Of a stretch of 64,000 bases of DNA, positions 17,193 to 25,500 are shown piece by piece; within the stretch, counting starts at the first letter, position 1; every line of letters starts with the position of its first letter. Source of the stretch: Nisaea sp. (GTDB lineage Bacteria; Pseudomonadota; Alphaproteobacteria; Thalassobaculales; Thalassobaculaceae); contig NZ_JAEPQA010000020.1 in the NCBI RefSeq assembly GCF_017640745.1, positions 24,588-88,587 of the forward strand, in the 5' to 3' direction. Below the pieces are notes generated by a model, which made no database searches, was not told the origin of the DNA, and saw nothing but the letters and a program-made list of their open reading frames with translations. Made by a program: the position numbers and the translations under genes.

Positions 17193-20100
17193 TCACCCAA
17201 GCTCCCATCCCGTGGCGGCGGCGAGGTCGGTCTTTGAGACGCCGATCACCGTCACGCTGCCGCCGTCGGAGAAGGTGACGATGGTATTGTCCCCGCTCTC
17301 CGTCCCGCCGCTGACGCCGAGCCCGTTCTCCAGCGCGAGTGTGTCGGTCCCCGCCGCGAAATCCGTCACGGTCTCGTTGCCGCCGCCGAAGCTGAAGACA
17401 AACGTGTCCGCGCCCAGTCCGCCGGTGAGCGTGTCGTCGCCCGCATTGCCACAGAGCAGGTCGTTGCCGCCGCCGCCGGCCAGCACGTCGTTGCCTTGCC
17501 CGCCATAGAGACTGTCGTCGCCGAGATTGCCATGGAGGCTGTCGTTTCCGGCATTGCCGTAGAGGATGTCGTTACCCTGCCCGCCATAGAACAGATCCTC
17601 GTTGCCGCCGCCGGAGAGCGTATCCGCGCCTTTATTGCCGTAGAGCAGGTCATTGTCGTTCCCGCCGTGCAGGATGTCGCCGTCCTGGCCGCCGAAGAGC
17701 GTGTCCCTACCGCCGCCGCCGAGGAGGGAGTCCGCGCCCTGGTTGCCGTAGGTGATGTCCTCTCCGTAGCCGGAGGCGAGCGTGTCGTTACCGCCGCCGC
17801 CGGCGATCGTGTCGTTCCCGGTGCCGAGCGAGACGAACTGCGCCGCGTCGTCTCCGGCGACATATCTGGAACCCTCGCCGCCGGTGACGGTGGCGTTGCC
17901 GAGCACGGCTGCGAAATCGATATGGTCGAGCCGGGTGGTCGAGCCCGGCGCGAGCCCGGAGGTGTCGACGATGAAGGCCTCGCCGCCGCCGTTGGCGGTG
18001 CCGGTGAATTGGACGGTCTGCTGCGTGCCGTTCGAGCCGGAGAAGGTGATGCTGCGGATGTCCAGCGGGGTGCCGCCGAGGCTGTTGATGTAGCTCTGGC
18101 CGTGGCCGTCGAAGAGGGCCTGGCTCGCACCCGAGGCGCCGGAGCCCTGGACCTGCCCGGTCAGGAAAGATCCCGCCGCCGCGCCGCTCACCGCCGCTCC
18201 CGTTCCGGTCTGGGTCAGCGAAAGCCCCGCCGGCAGGGTGACGGTGATGGTGTTGCCGCTGCCGGTATTGCTCACCAGCAGGCCGGTCGCGTCGGCGCCG
18301 GTATTGTTGGTGAGGGTCTGGTTGGTCTCCGTCCCGTCGCCGCCGCTCCGGTCCGTCGTGGTGAGGCTGGTGCTGGCGGGGGCCTCGTAGCGGGAAAAAC
18401 TCAGCGTGGAGTGCGTGCCGTCGAACGCGACGGAGATCTGGAGGCTGCCGGAGATGCCGGCGAGATTCACTACGTTCGTGCCGTCGAGATTGATCGAGCT
18501 GCTGACAATTGTGCCGCTGAGAGAGCTCAGATCGTTGTTCCGGACGACGATGCTGTCGCTGGTATCGAGCCCGAAGATCGTATCGCCGTTCAGTTTCGCC
18601 TTGGCGTTACCGCTGTTGCCCTCACCGACGAAGACATCGGCCCCGGCGCCGCCGACGAGCATGTCCCTGTCGTTGCCGCCATAGAAGGTGTCGTCGCCCG
18701 TCCCGCCATAGACCGTGTTCCCGATTTCTCCGTCCCCATCGTCGGAATTCGATCCGGCATAGAGCAGGTCATTGCCATCGTCGCCATAGATCAGGTTCAC
18801 GGCCTTGCCACCGCCATCGTCGCCCCAGAGGGTATCGTTGCCGGTCCCGCCATAGATCGTGTCGGGGCCGTCGTCCGCGGTAACGAGGTCGTCGCCGGCA
18901 TCGCCGTAGATCACCGCCCCTTGGGTGGTGCCGGTGGCCGCTCCTCCCGGCCCCGTGACGGTGTCGTTCCCGTCGCCGCCATAGAAGACCGCGCCGGTAT
19001 TGAAGTAGAAAGCTGAGGCCGAATCGTCCCCGGCCCCGCCATAATAGGTGTCGGCGCCGGTGTCGCTGAAGGCGTGAAAGGTGTCGTTGCCGTCGCCGCC
19101 GTAAAGCACGTCGCTTCCGGTTCCGGCAAGGAGAGAGTCGTTGCCGGTGCCGCCATAGAGCGTGTCGTCGCCGCCGTCACCGTAGAGGATGTCGTTGCCG
19201 GCATTGCCGTAGAGGATGTCGGTGCCGAGCCCGCCATAGAGACGGTCTGCGCCGTCTGCGCCGCTGATCAGGTCTGCGCCGTCTCCGCTGCTGATGGTGT
19301 TGTCGCCGCTGGTGCCGGTGATGGTGTCCGCCGCCGCCGAGCCGGTGAATAGATCGATGCCGGAAATGACCGCGTTGGACAGATCGAACGTGCCGCCGCC
19401 ATTGAGGAACAACACGTCGTTGCCGCCGGCACCGCCGTCGATGGTTTCGGCGAGCCCCGAAACTTCACTGGAGGTGGCGTGGAAGACGTCGTCCCCGGTG
19501 CCGCCGATCAGGTTGTCGGTTCCGGCCCCGCCGGAAATGGTGTCGGCGCCGTCGCCGCCGGTGATGACGTCGTCGCCGCCATTGCCGTTGATGACGTCGT
19601 TGCCGGCAAGCGCGTCGATCGTGTCCGCGTCGCCGTCGCTGGTCAGTGTGTCGTTGCCGGCGGTGGCCGGGCCGCCGGTTACGGCGAGGCGTTCGGGATA
19701 GGCGTCCAGCGCTTCGCCCGTGAACAGCTTGGCCGCGGCGGGCAGGCCCGCCCATCCGGCATCGCCGCCGAGCGGGAGCGAGGAGGCCCGAACGGTGACG
19801 CTGAGCTTCTCTTCCAAGACACCGACCAGCTCTGCGCCGGCGTGTCCGGCACCGGCCTCGCAGGAGATCAGCACCAACTCCGCGTCGGGTGAGAGCGCGC
19901 GCCGGATCCGGTCAAGGGTGGCGCTGTTCCGCCTCAGCGCCGCACTGTCGATCCGTTGTCCGGAAAGCTCGATCGCGCCGGGGGTGCCGTGTGCCAGGAC
20001 CGAGATCTGACGCACCCCGGAGGCGCTGTGAAGTTCGGCCGCGATTTCGGCCAGCGGATCGTCCGAAACGGCGAGCCTGTAGGTGCCTGCTCCGGCGCGG

Positions 20101-20207
20101 AGGCCGGAGACCAGGAGATCCGCGTTACGGACGGCAGGATCGATGAAGAGACAGGCTTTGCCAAAAATCATACGGCGCTTGATCCATGATTCTTTTGAGG
20201 AAAACAT
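17193..20207 (-). CDS. DUF4347 and RTX (hemolysin-type calcium-binding) repeat protein
   Basis: A large acidic secreted-type protein of about 1000 residues. The start is uncertain: ATGs at 20237, 20207 and 20171 and a TTG at 20288 are in frame and none has a good ribosome site. The N-terminal 150 residues (LFIDPAVRNADLL, ISVLAHGTPGAIEL, LVLISCEAGAGHAGAEL) match DUF4347, commonly found at the front of long RTX adhesins. Two blocks of GGxGxDxLx nonapeptides follow (roughly residues 180-530 and 800-960), which bind calcium outside the cell. Between them are beta-rich segments. RTX proteins leave by a type I secretion system; none is in this window. No catalytic motif is visible, so an adhesin or surface-layer role is likely but unproven. 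Confidence 0.85.
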   Translation of the reverse strand: MFSSKESWIKRRMIFGKACLFIDPAVRNADLLVSGLRAGAGTYRLAVSDDPLAEIAAELHSASGVRQISVLAHGTPGAIELSGQRIDSAALRRNSATLDRIRRALSPDAELVLISCEAGAGHAGAELVGVLEEKLSVTVRASSLPLGGDAGWAGLPAAAKLFTGEALDAYPERLAVTGGPATAGNDTLTSDGDADTIDALAGNDVINGNGGDDVITGGDGADTISGGAGTDNLIGGTGDDVFHATSSEVSGLAETIDGGAGGNDVLFLNGGGTFDLSNAVISGIDLFTGSAAADTITGTSGDNTISSGDGADLISGADGADRLYGGLGTDILYGNAGNDILYGDGGDDTLYGGTGNDSLLAGTGSDVLYGGDGNDTFHAFSDTGADTYYGGAGDDSASAFYFNTGAVFYGGDGNDTVTGPGGAATGTTQGAVIYGDAGDDLVTADDGPDTIYGGTGNDTLWGDDGGGKAVNLIYGDDGNDLLYAGSNSDDGDGEIGNTVYGGTGDDTFYGGNDRDMLVGGAGADVFVGEGNSGNAKAKLNGDTIFGLDTSDSIVVRNNDLSSLSGTIVSSSINLDGTNVVNLAGISGSLQISVAFDGTHSTLSFSRYEAPASTSLTTTDRSGGDGTETNQTLTNNTGADATGLLVSNTGSGNTITVTLPAGLSLTQTGTGAAVSGAAAGSFLTGQVQGSGASGASQALFDGHGQSYINSLGGTPLDIRSITFSGSNGTQQTVQFTGTANGGGEAFIVDTSGLAPGSTTRLDHIDFAAVLGNATVTGGEGSRYVAGDDAAQFVSLGTGNDTIAGGGGNDTLASGYGEDITYGNQGADSLLGGGGRDTLFGGQDGDILHGGNDNDLLYGNKGADTLSGGGNEDLFYGGQGNDILYGNAGNDSLHGNLGDDSLYGGQGNDVLAGGGGNDLLCGNAGDDTLTGGLGADTFVFSFGGGNETVTDFAAGTDTLALENGLGVSGGTESGDNTIVTFSDGGSVTVIGVSKTDLAAATGWELG

Positions 20208-20267
20208 TCCACGCGTGAAACATGGCGGCGTCGACATCAATAAACTATTGGAATTGTTGGCATTTTG

Positions 20268-20306
20268 TTGGAAAAATTGGAAATCCAATTTGGAAAAATT
20301 GGAAAT
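20268..20306. repeat. 17-bp direct repeat in AT-rich RTX promoter region
   Basis: TTGGAAAAATTGGAAAT occurs exactly twice, at 20268-20284 and 20290-20306, with a 22-bp period. Additional TTGG units lie just to the left (near 20248-20270). The stretch is AT-rich in an otherwise GC-rich window and sits directly upstream of the possible starts of the RTX gene. Two helical turns between copies is what is expected for a pair of regulator-binding sites on one DNA face. Confidence 0.6.
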
Positions 20307-20416
20307 TGGCGATCGCCCGTGAGCCTCCCGCTTTCTGAAATTTCCGGCATAGCCGAGAGTGTGAGGGCTTCAGCTTTCTCTTTTGTTTGTCCCCGGATCT
20401 GGCGCACAGTTTTGCT

Positions 20417-20713
20417 ATGATTGACCGACGCCTGCTGCTTCTCAGTCCCGACGACAATGTTCTGGTGCTGCGCCAGGGTATCGGCGCGGGCGAGTGTCTT
20501 GCTGTCGGTGAGATTGAAGTCACCGCGGGCCGCAGCCTCAATCTCGGCCACAAGGTCGCCCGCCGGGCCATCGCGGAAGGCGAGCCGATCCTGAAATACG
20601 GCGCTGTTATCGGCGTGGCGACAGAGCCGATCGCCGCCGGTGCGCATGTCCATGTGCACAATGTCCGCAGCAACTACACGCCGACCTATTCTCTGCCGGA
20701 GGAGACGCCGTGA
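20417..20713 (+). CDS. UxaA/SuyA-type dehydratase small subunit (SAF domain)
   Basis: A 98-residue protein equal to the N-terminal SAF domain of altronate/galactarate dehydratases: NVLVLRQGIGAGE, then LGHKVARRAIAEGEPILKYG, ending with IAAGAHVHVHNV. In split enzymes such as (R)-sulfolactate sulfo-lyase (SuyA) this is a separate small subunit. The gene overlaps the start of the large subunit (GTGA), as expected for partners made in equal amounts. No strong ribosome site is visible before 20417. It is divergent from the RTX gene. Confidence 0.85.
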   Translation: MIDRRLLLLSPDDNVLVLRQGIGAGECLAVGEIEVTAGRSLNLGHKVARRAIAEGEPILKYGAVIGVATEPIAAGAHVHVHNVRSNYTPTYSLPEETP

Positions 20714-21912
20714 GTGCCCTCACAGGGTATCCGCGCAGCGACGGACGCAAGGGGATCCGCAACGTCCTCGTCGTCGCCTATCTGGTCGAATGCGCGCATC
20801 ACGTGGCGCGGGAGATCGTGTTGCGCTTCCGGGACCGGGAGGTGCATCTGATCGGCTTCCCCGGCTGCTACCCGAATGACTATGCCCAGCGGATGATGCG
20901 GGCGCTCTGCACCCATCCGAATGTCGGCGGCGCGCTGCTGCTCTCGCTCGGCTGCGAGTCCTTCAACAACCGGATGCTGCGCGAGGAGATCGCGGCGACG
21001 GGACGTCCCGTAAAGACGGTCACGATCCAGCAGGTCGGCGGCACGCGCGCAGCGATCGCCGAGGGCGAGGCCTTCGTTGCGGAGCATCTTCCGGCGCTCG
21101 AAGCGGCGGAACGTGTGCCGATGGACGCATCCGAACTGGTCGTCGGCACGATCTGCGGCGGCTCGGACGGCACCTCCGGTATCACCGGCAATCCCGCCGC
21201 CGGGCGCGCCTTCGACATGCTGATCGCGGAGGGCGCGGCCTGCATCTTCGAGGAGACCGGAGAGTTGATCGGCTGCGAGCACATCATGGCCGCCCGCGCC
21301 GCAACGCCGGCGCTCGCCGCCGAGCTCGAGGCGAGTGTCGCAAAGGCGGCGCGCTATTACGCGACGCTCGGCTACGGCTCTTTCGCCGCGGGCAACGCGA
21401 CAGGCGGGCTGACCACCATCGAGGAGAAGTCGATGGGCGCCTATGCCAAGTCCGGCGCCTCGCCCATTGTCGGGCTGCTGAAACCCGGCGACCTGCCGCC
21501 GACGGGCGGGCTCTACCTGCTCGACGTGGTGCCGGACGGCGAGGTCCGCTTCGGCTTTCCGAACATCAACGACAATGCCGAGATCGCCGAACTGATGGCC
21601 TGCGGCGCCCATATCAATCTCTTCGTTACCGGACGCGGCTCTGTCGTCGGCTCCGCCATCTCGCCGGTGGTCAAGATCTGCGCCAACCCGGAGACCTACC
21701 GGCGGATGGCGGACGACATGGATGTCGATGCCGGCCGGATCCTCGAAGGGCATGCGGAGCTGGACGAGGTCGGGGCGGAGATCCGGGATCTGGTGCTGGC
21801 GGTCGCCGGCGGCGCTAAGACCCGTTCCGAGGATCTCGGCCACCAGGAATTCATCCTGACCTACAAGACGTTCGAGCCGATCGGCCCGGCCTGCCTGCCG
21901 GCCGCCGAATAA
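20710..21912 (+). CDS. UxaA/SuyB-type dehydratase large subunit
   Basis: A 400-residue protein with a GTG start overlapping the small subunit. It matches the C-terminal catalytic part of the altronate/D-galactarate dehydratase family: GYPRSDGRKGIRNVL, GFPGCYPND, VVGTICGGSDGTSGITGNPAAG, and the C-terminal TGRGSVVGSAISPVVKICAN. These enzymes use iron or another divalent metal to dehydrate sugar acids, or to release sulfite from sulfolactate in SuyAB. The split architecture resembles SuyAB, but no sulfonate gene is nearby, so the substrate is undecided. It is followed by an RraA-like aldolase gene in the same unit. Confidence 0.85.
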   Translation: MSALTGYPRSDGRKGIRNVLVVAYLVECAHHVAREIVLRFRDREVHLIGFPGCYPNDYAQRMMRALCTHPNVGGALLLSLGCESFNNRMLREEIAATGRPVKTVTIQQVGGTRAAIAEGEAFVAEHLPALEAAERVPMDASELVVGTICGGSDGTSGITGNPAAGRAFDMLIAEGAACIFEETGELIGCEHIMAARAATPALAAELEASVAKAARYYATLGYGSFAAGNATGGLTTIEEKSMGAYAKSGASPIVGLLKPGDLPPTGGLYLLDVVPDGEVRFGFPNINDNAEIAELMACGAHINLFVTGRGSVVGSAISPVVKICANPETYRRMADDMDVDAGRILEGHAELDEVGAEIRDLVLAVAGGAKTRSEDLGHQEFILTYKTFEPIGPACLPAAE

Positions 21913-21941
21913 GGATAATAAAATCAAAATGGGGAGGAACC

Positions 21942-22586
21942 ATGTCGATCACCGAGCGGCTGGAGAATTGCTACACGGGCGTCGTCCATGACGTGATGCG
22001 AGGAATGGGGCTGAAGAACTTCACCCTGCCGCCGGACCTGCGCCCGATCATGCCGGAGAAACCGATGGCGGGTCCCGCCTTCACCATCCTCGGCAAGGTC
22101 GATCCGATGGCGGACGCGCACGAAACGCTGCTCGCCTGGACCGGACTGCTCTCGAAGGCGCCGGCAGGCTCGGTCTGGGTCAGCCAGCCGAACGACCGGA
22201 CGGTGGCGCATATGGGAGAGCTCTCGGCCGAGACCCTGAAGAACAAGGGCGTGCGTGGTTGCGTCGCCGACGGCTTCGCCCGCGACGTGAACTTTCTGCT
22301 GGATATCGGCTTCCAGACATGGTGCCGCGGTTTCACCCCGCGCGACATCGTCGGCTGGTGGCTTCCGGCGGCGACGGACGTCGATGTGCGCATCGGCGAT
22401 GTCGTGATCGAGCCGGGCGACTACATGATCGGAGACCGGGACGGCCTCATACGCGTGCCGAAGGGGATCGTCGAGGAGGTGGTCGAGAAGTCGGAGACAG
22501 CGATCGCGACCGAGAACAAGGTCCGCACCGCGATCCTCTCGGGCACCGATCCGCAGGAGGCGTATCTGAAGTACGGCAAGTTCTAG
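21942..22586 (+). CDS. RraA-like family protein (HMG/CHA aldolase-type)
   Basis: A 214-residue protein of the RraA / 4-hydroxy-4-methyl-2-oxoglutarate aldolase family. The active-site region is VRGCVADGFARD (the Arg-Asp pair that holds the metal and substrate in known aldolases), preceded by a PMAGPAFT segment and followed by GDVVIEPGDYMIGDRDGLIRVP. Class II pyruvate aldolases of this family also decarboxylate oxaloacetate. Its position 29 bases after the dehydratase large subunit suggests that it cleaves the 2-keto acid made by that enzyme. The ribosome site GGGAGG is close to the start. Confidence 0.85.
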   Translation: MSITERLENCYTGVVHDVMRGMGLKNFTLPPDLRPIMPEKPMAGPAFTILGKVDPMADAHETLLAWTGLLSKAPAGSVWVSQPNDRTVAHMGELSAETLKNKGVRGCVADGFARDVNFLLDIGFQTWCRGFTPRDIVGWWLPAATDVDVRIGDVVIEPGDYMIGDRDGLIRVPKGIVEEVVEKSETAIATENKVRTAILSGTDPQEAYLKYGKF

Positions 22587-22683
22587 GCCCGTTTGTCCGT
22601 GAACGCGGCCGGGGCAGGGATCGATAGGCCCGGTTCTCGGGTTTTCATTTGCCGTGCGCCGGAATAGGCGCACATTTCATGGC

Positions 22684-23727
22684 ATGAATGCGCCACGACT
22701 TCTCAGCGTCGCGACGGCGGTGCCGGAGTACCGGCTTTGCCAGAAAGAAGCCCTCTCGCATGCGCGGAGCATCTTCGGAGACCGGGCGCCCGACTTCGCC
22801 CGGCTGGCGCCGGTCTATGCAAATGCGGGAGTTTCGACCCGCTATCTGTCGGTGCCGCTCGACTGGTTCGAAAAGCCCCGCAGCTGGTCCGAGGCCAACG
22901 CGGTCTATCTCCGGACGGCGGAAGATTTGCTCGCCGATGCGGCGGAACGGGCGCTGGAGCGGGCGGGGCTCGATCCCGGCGATGTCGACACGCTCGTAAC
23001 CGTCTCCAGCACCGGCATCGCGACGCCGAGCCTCGATGCACGGCTCCTCTCCCGGATCGGGTTCCGGACAGATGTGAAGCGGGTACCGCTTTTTGGACTT
23101 GGTTGTGCCGGAGGTGTGTTGGGGCTCGGGCGGGCGGCGCAGCTCGCGGCCGCGCGGGAGGGCGAGATCGTGCTGCTTCTGGTGGTCGAGCTCTGCAGCC
23201 TCACCTTCCGCTGGCGCGACACCGGAAAATCAAATCAGGTCGCTACCGCATTGTTCGGCGATGGTGCGGCAGCGGTGGTGCTGCGTGGCGGCGGGGCAGG
23301 AATGTCCGTAGCGGCCTGGGGGGAGCATACATGGCCGGACTCGCTCGACGTGATGGGCTGGTCGGTCGAGGAGGATGGGCTCGGCGTGATTTTCAGCCAG
23401 CGTATCCCCGAAATCGTGCGCAGGGAGATGCGCGCGGAGACCGACCGCTTCCTCGCCAAGCATGAATTGACGCTTGCCGATATCGAGCTTTTCGCCTGCC
23501 ATCCGGGCGGCGCGAAGGTGGCGGCGGCGCTGGAGGAGGCCTACGGTCTGCCGGAATGGGGCCTGCAGACGTCGCGTGAGGTTCTGAAGCATTACGGCAA
23601 CATGTCCGCGGCGACCGTTCTGTTCGTGCTCGAGCGGATGGTGGAAGGCGGGATTGTCGGCCAACGGATCCTGGTTCAGGCGCTCGGACCCGGCTTCACC
23701 GCGGGCTTCGCCGTTCTGGAGGGCTGA
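22684..23727 (+). CDS. type III polyketide synthase (chalcone/stilbene synthase family)
   Basis: A 347-residue ketosynthase. The catalytic triad of type III polyketide synthases is intact: C141 in FGLGCAGG, H273 in FACHPGG and N306 in HYGNMSAAT. It is shorter than plant enzymes and resembles bacterial alkylpyrone or alkylresorcinol synthases, which extend a fatty acyl-CoA with malonyl-CoA. FabH-type KASIII was considered, but neighbours and the GNMSAAT context favour type III PKS. The start at 22684 gives the normal N-terminus (PRLLSVATAVPEY). The next gene, 2 bases away, encodes an ICMT-type methyltransferase, the usual tailoring partner. Confidence 0.92.
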   Translation: MNAPRLLSVATAVPEYRLCQKEALSHARSIFGDRAPDFARLAPVYANAGVSTRYLSVPLDWFEKPRSWSEANAVYLRTAEDLLADAAERALERAGLDPGDVDTLVTVSSTGIATPSLDARLLSRIGFRTDVKRVPLFGLGCAGGVLGLGRAAQLAAAREGEIVLLLVVELCSLTFRWRDTGKSNQVATALFGDGAAAVVLRGGGAGMSVAAWGEHTWPDSLDVMGWSVEEDGLGVIFSQRIPEIVRREMRAETDRFLAKHELTLADIELFACHPGGAKVAAALEEAYGLPEWGLQTSREVLKHYGNMSAATVLFVLERMVEGGIVGQRILVQALGPGFTAGFAVLEG

Positions 23728-23729
23728 GG

Positions 23730-24230
23730 GTGGCTATGGGGTGGGCGCAATGGACCGCAATCGCGGTCGCTTTTCTCCGAGTTGCGGAGCTGTTGCATGC
23801 GCGCCGCAACTTGGACCGGCTGCTGTCGGCGGGCGGCAAGGAGTACCATCCCGGACATTACCCTTTCTTCGTTCTGCTTCACGGCGCCTGGATCGTGGCC
23901 CTGTTCTTCCTGGTCCGCGAGACGCGCGCGCCCGATCCCGTGCTGCTTGGGGTCTTTGCCCTGCTGCAATGCGTACGCCTCTGGGTCATCGTCTCGCTCG
24001 GGCGGTTCTGGACCACGCGGATCGTGACCCTCCCGGGCGCTCCGCTGGTCCGTCGCGGCCCCTATCGCTGGTTCCGGCACCCCAACTATCTTCTGGTGGC
24101 CGTCGAGATCCCGCTTCTCCCACTCGCCTTCGGCGCGTGGGACCTCGCGCTGCTGTTCGGCTTCGCGAACCTCGTTCTGCTCGCCTATCGCATCCGTGCC
24201 GAAGAGGGCGTGCTGGCCGAGCGGCGCTGA
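23730..24230 (+). CDS. isoprenylcysteine carboxyl methyltransferase (ICMT)-family protein
   Basis: A 166-residue membrane protein with a GTG start 2 bases after the polyketide synthase stop. It has four to five hydrophobic segments and the C-terminal ICMT-type motif LVRRGPYRWFRHPNYL followed by EEGVL, which binds S-adenosylmethionine. In Bacillus the analogous gene (ypbQ/bpsB) encodes a methyltransferase that O-methylates alkylpyrones made by the neighbouring type III synthase. The gene pair here therefore probably makes a methylated alkylpyrone-type lipid. The product itself is inferred. Confidence 0.87.
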   Translation: MAMGWAQWTAIAVAFLRVAELLHARRNLDRLLSAGGKEYHPGHYPFFVLLHGAWIVALFFLVRETRAPDPVLLGVFALLQCVRLWVIVSLGRFWTTRIVTLPGAPLVRRGPYRWFRHPNYLLVAVEIPLLPLAFGAWDLALLFGFANLVLLAYRIRAEEGVLAERR

Positions 24231-24339
24231 AGAGCCGGCTCGGATCAGTTTGTTCCGGGGCCCGGAAAATCCCGCGGAACTGCAACGAATGGTCACGCTG
24301 CACATGCTATGGTGTCGCCCCCAACATTGGAGAATCGGC

Positions 24340-25101
24340 ATGTTTAAGAGAATCGACACTGCGCGTTCCTACTACCGCGAGACCATGGCTTTGATTGTCC
24401 GCTCCGGATATCGCATCTCGATCGAGAACGATATGGGCGAGTGGAAACACATCATGCAGACTGCACCGGGCACCGCCCTGGTCTCAGGCATGTTCGACCC
24501 GGCGAAAGCGGATTTCCAGCCGGGAGACGCATTCTGGCTCCGGGTCTCGAACGAAAATGCGGAAACGGTGGCAATTATCTGCGACCGCTTGATCGAGACC
24601 GACGACTTCGTCGGCTTCGTCGAGGATACCAAAATGTTTGCGGCGCCCTACGAGCGGCATGCGATGGATGCGCGGCTTGCCGGTAAGATCGGCCATGCTG
24701 GCGGACTATGGGTCCACCCGAAAGCCCGCAAGGCCGGTCTGTCCTGGGTTCTGCCCCGGATCGTCCGGGCGCTCTCGGTGATGCACTGGGGCGTCGACCG
24801 GCATTGCGGGCTTCTCCAGACGGGGATTGAGGGCGCGGGCTTCGCCAGCCGCATCTATGGCTTTTCCCGCTCCTGGCTGGCGCTCTCAGGAGATGCTTTC
24901 CGACCGACAGGTAAGGCGGAGCGGCTGTTCGTCATCGACATTGATGCTGACGAGATCGCCGGGCAGCAGGCCCTCGAGCTCGAACGTATTGTGGATCACG
25001 GCGCACAGAATCTTGTCGATGTTGCGACCATTGGACGAGAGCGGCGTGACCAGCCGGCGGTAAGCGAACCACTCGCCGCCCGCGCTGGCGTGAACTTCTG
25101 A
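24340..25101 (+). CDS. hypothetical protein, possible acyltransferase-like fold; overlaps the convergent gene
   Basis: A 253-residue product. The start at 24340 has GGAG seven bases upstream. The middle (GHAGGLWVHPKARKAGLSWVLPRIVRAL) weakly recalls GNAT acetyltransferase motif A, but no family was recognised with confidence. The last 72 codons lie antisense to the end of the PAS-type gene on the other strand, codon against codon, with its stop TGA opposite a TCA serine codon. Third-position GC in this tail is visibly lower than for the opposing gene, so the tail may be an extension created by loss of an earlier stop. The body of the protein looks genuine. Confidence 0.6.
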   Translation: MFKRIDTARSYYRETMALIVRSGYRISIENDMGEWKHIMQTAPGTALVSGMFDPAKADFQPGDAFWLRVSNENAETVAIICDRLIETDDFVGFVEDTKMFAAPYERHAMDARLAGKIGHAGGLWVHPKARKAGLSWVLPRIVRALSVMHWGVDRHCGLLQTGIEGAGFASRIYGFSRSWLALSGDAFRPTGKAERLFVIDIDADEIAGQQALELERIVDHGAQNLVDVATIGRERRDQPAVSEPLAARAGVNF

Positions 25102-25500
25102 CAGGGAGATGCGGCCGCGAAAAGCCGCATCCGCATAAAGACCGGCGAGGCTGCTCCACAGCTTGGGACCGAGATGTGGAACCAGCTCGCCGACGAATTT
25201 CGGCCGTCCGCCGCCATGGATGCGCGTGCCGAAGCCGAAGCGCTCGTATTCGAAGGTCGCCGGTTCGTCCGAGACTTTCAGGATATGGATGTAGGGCAGA
25301 ACGTCCGGCGCCCGTTCGGACACCTCGTTGAAGGAGATGCCCTCTAGGCTTGGCATCCCCGGTGTTCCGGCGCGCGCGGACATCGTGAAGATCTCGGCGA
25401 GCTGATTGTCCGTACCGAGCCGGAAATCGAGCTGATCGTAGGTGATGACGACGGCGGGGTCGGCCCCGCGGATCACTTCAAGCTGGAGACCGGAAGGCAT
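24886..25500 (-). CDS. PAS_5-like domain protein of unknown function
   Basis: A 204-residue protein. It starts at 25500, overlapping the stop of the upstream gene (TGATG), so the two are coupled. Its central part (EVSERAPDVLPYIHILKVSDEPATFEYERFGFGTRIHGGG) resembles the alphaproteobacterial PAS_5 layout, which has a loop leading to 'LP.l.l.......Y...G'. The later part (WFAYRRLVTPLSSNGRNIDKILCAVIH) is the final strand region of such a PAS domain. No output domain is present. Such one-domain PAS proteins are abundant in Rhodospirillales and their role is unknown. The 3' third overlaps the rightward gene by 216 bp. Confidence 0.65.
   Translation of the reverse strand: MPSGLQLEVIRGADPAVVITYDQLDFRLGTDNQLAEIFTMSARAGTPGMPSLEGISFNEVSERAPDVLPYIHILKVSDEPATFEYERFGFGTRIHGGGRPKFVGELVPHLGPKLWSSLAGLYADAAFRGRISLSEVHASAGGEWFAYRRLVTPLSSNGRNIDKILCAVIHNTFELEGLLPGDLVSINVDDEQPLRLTCRSESIS

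Noticed and set aside
17193..20288. Repetitive DNA that could be mistaken for a CRISPR or tandem-repeat array
   Set aside because: The repetition comes from GGxGxDxLx calcium-binding nonapeptides in the RTX protein; repeats are 27 bases, degenerate and without spacers.
22684..23727. FabH (3-oxoacyl-ACP synthase III)
   Set aside because: The Cys-His-Asn order is shared, but the neighbouring ICMT gene and the surrounding residues are those of type III polyketide synthases.
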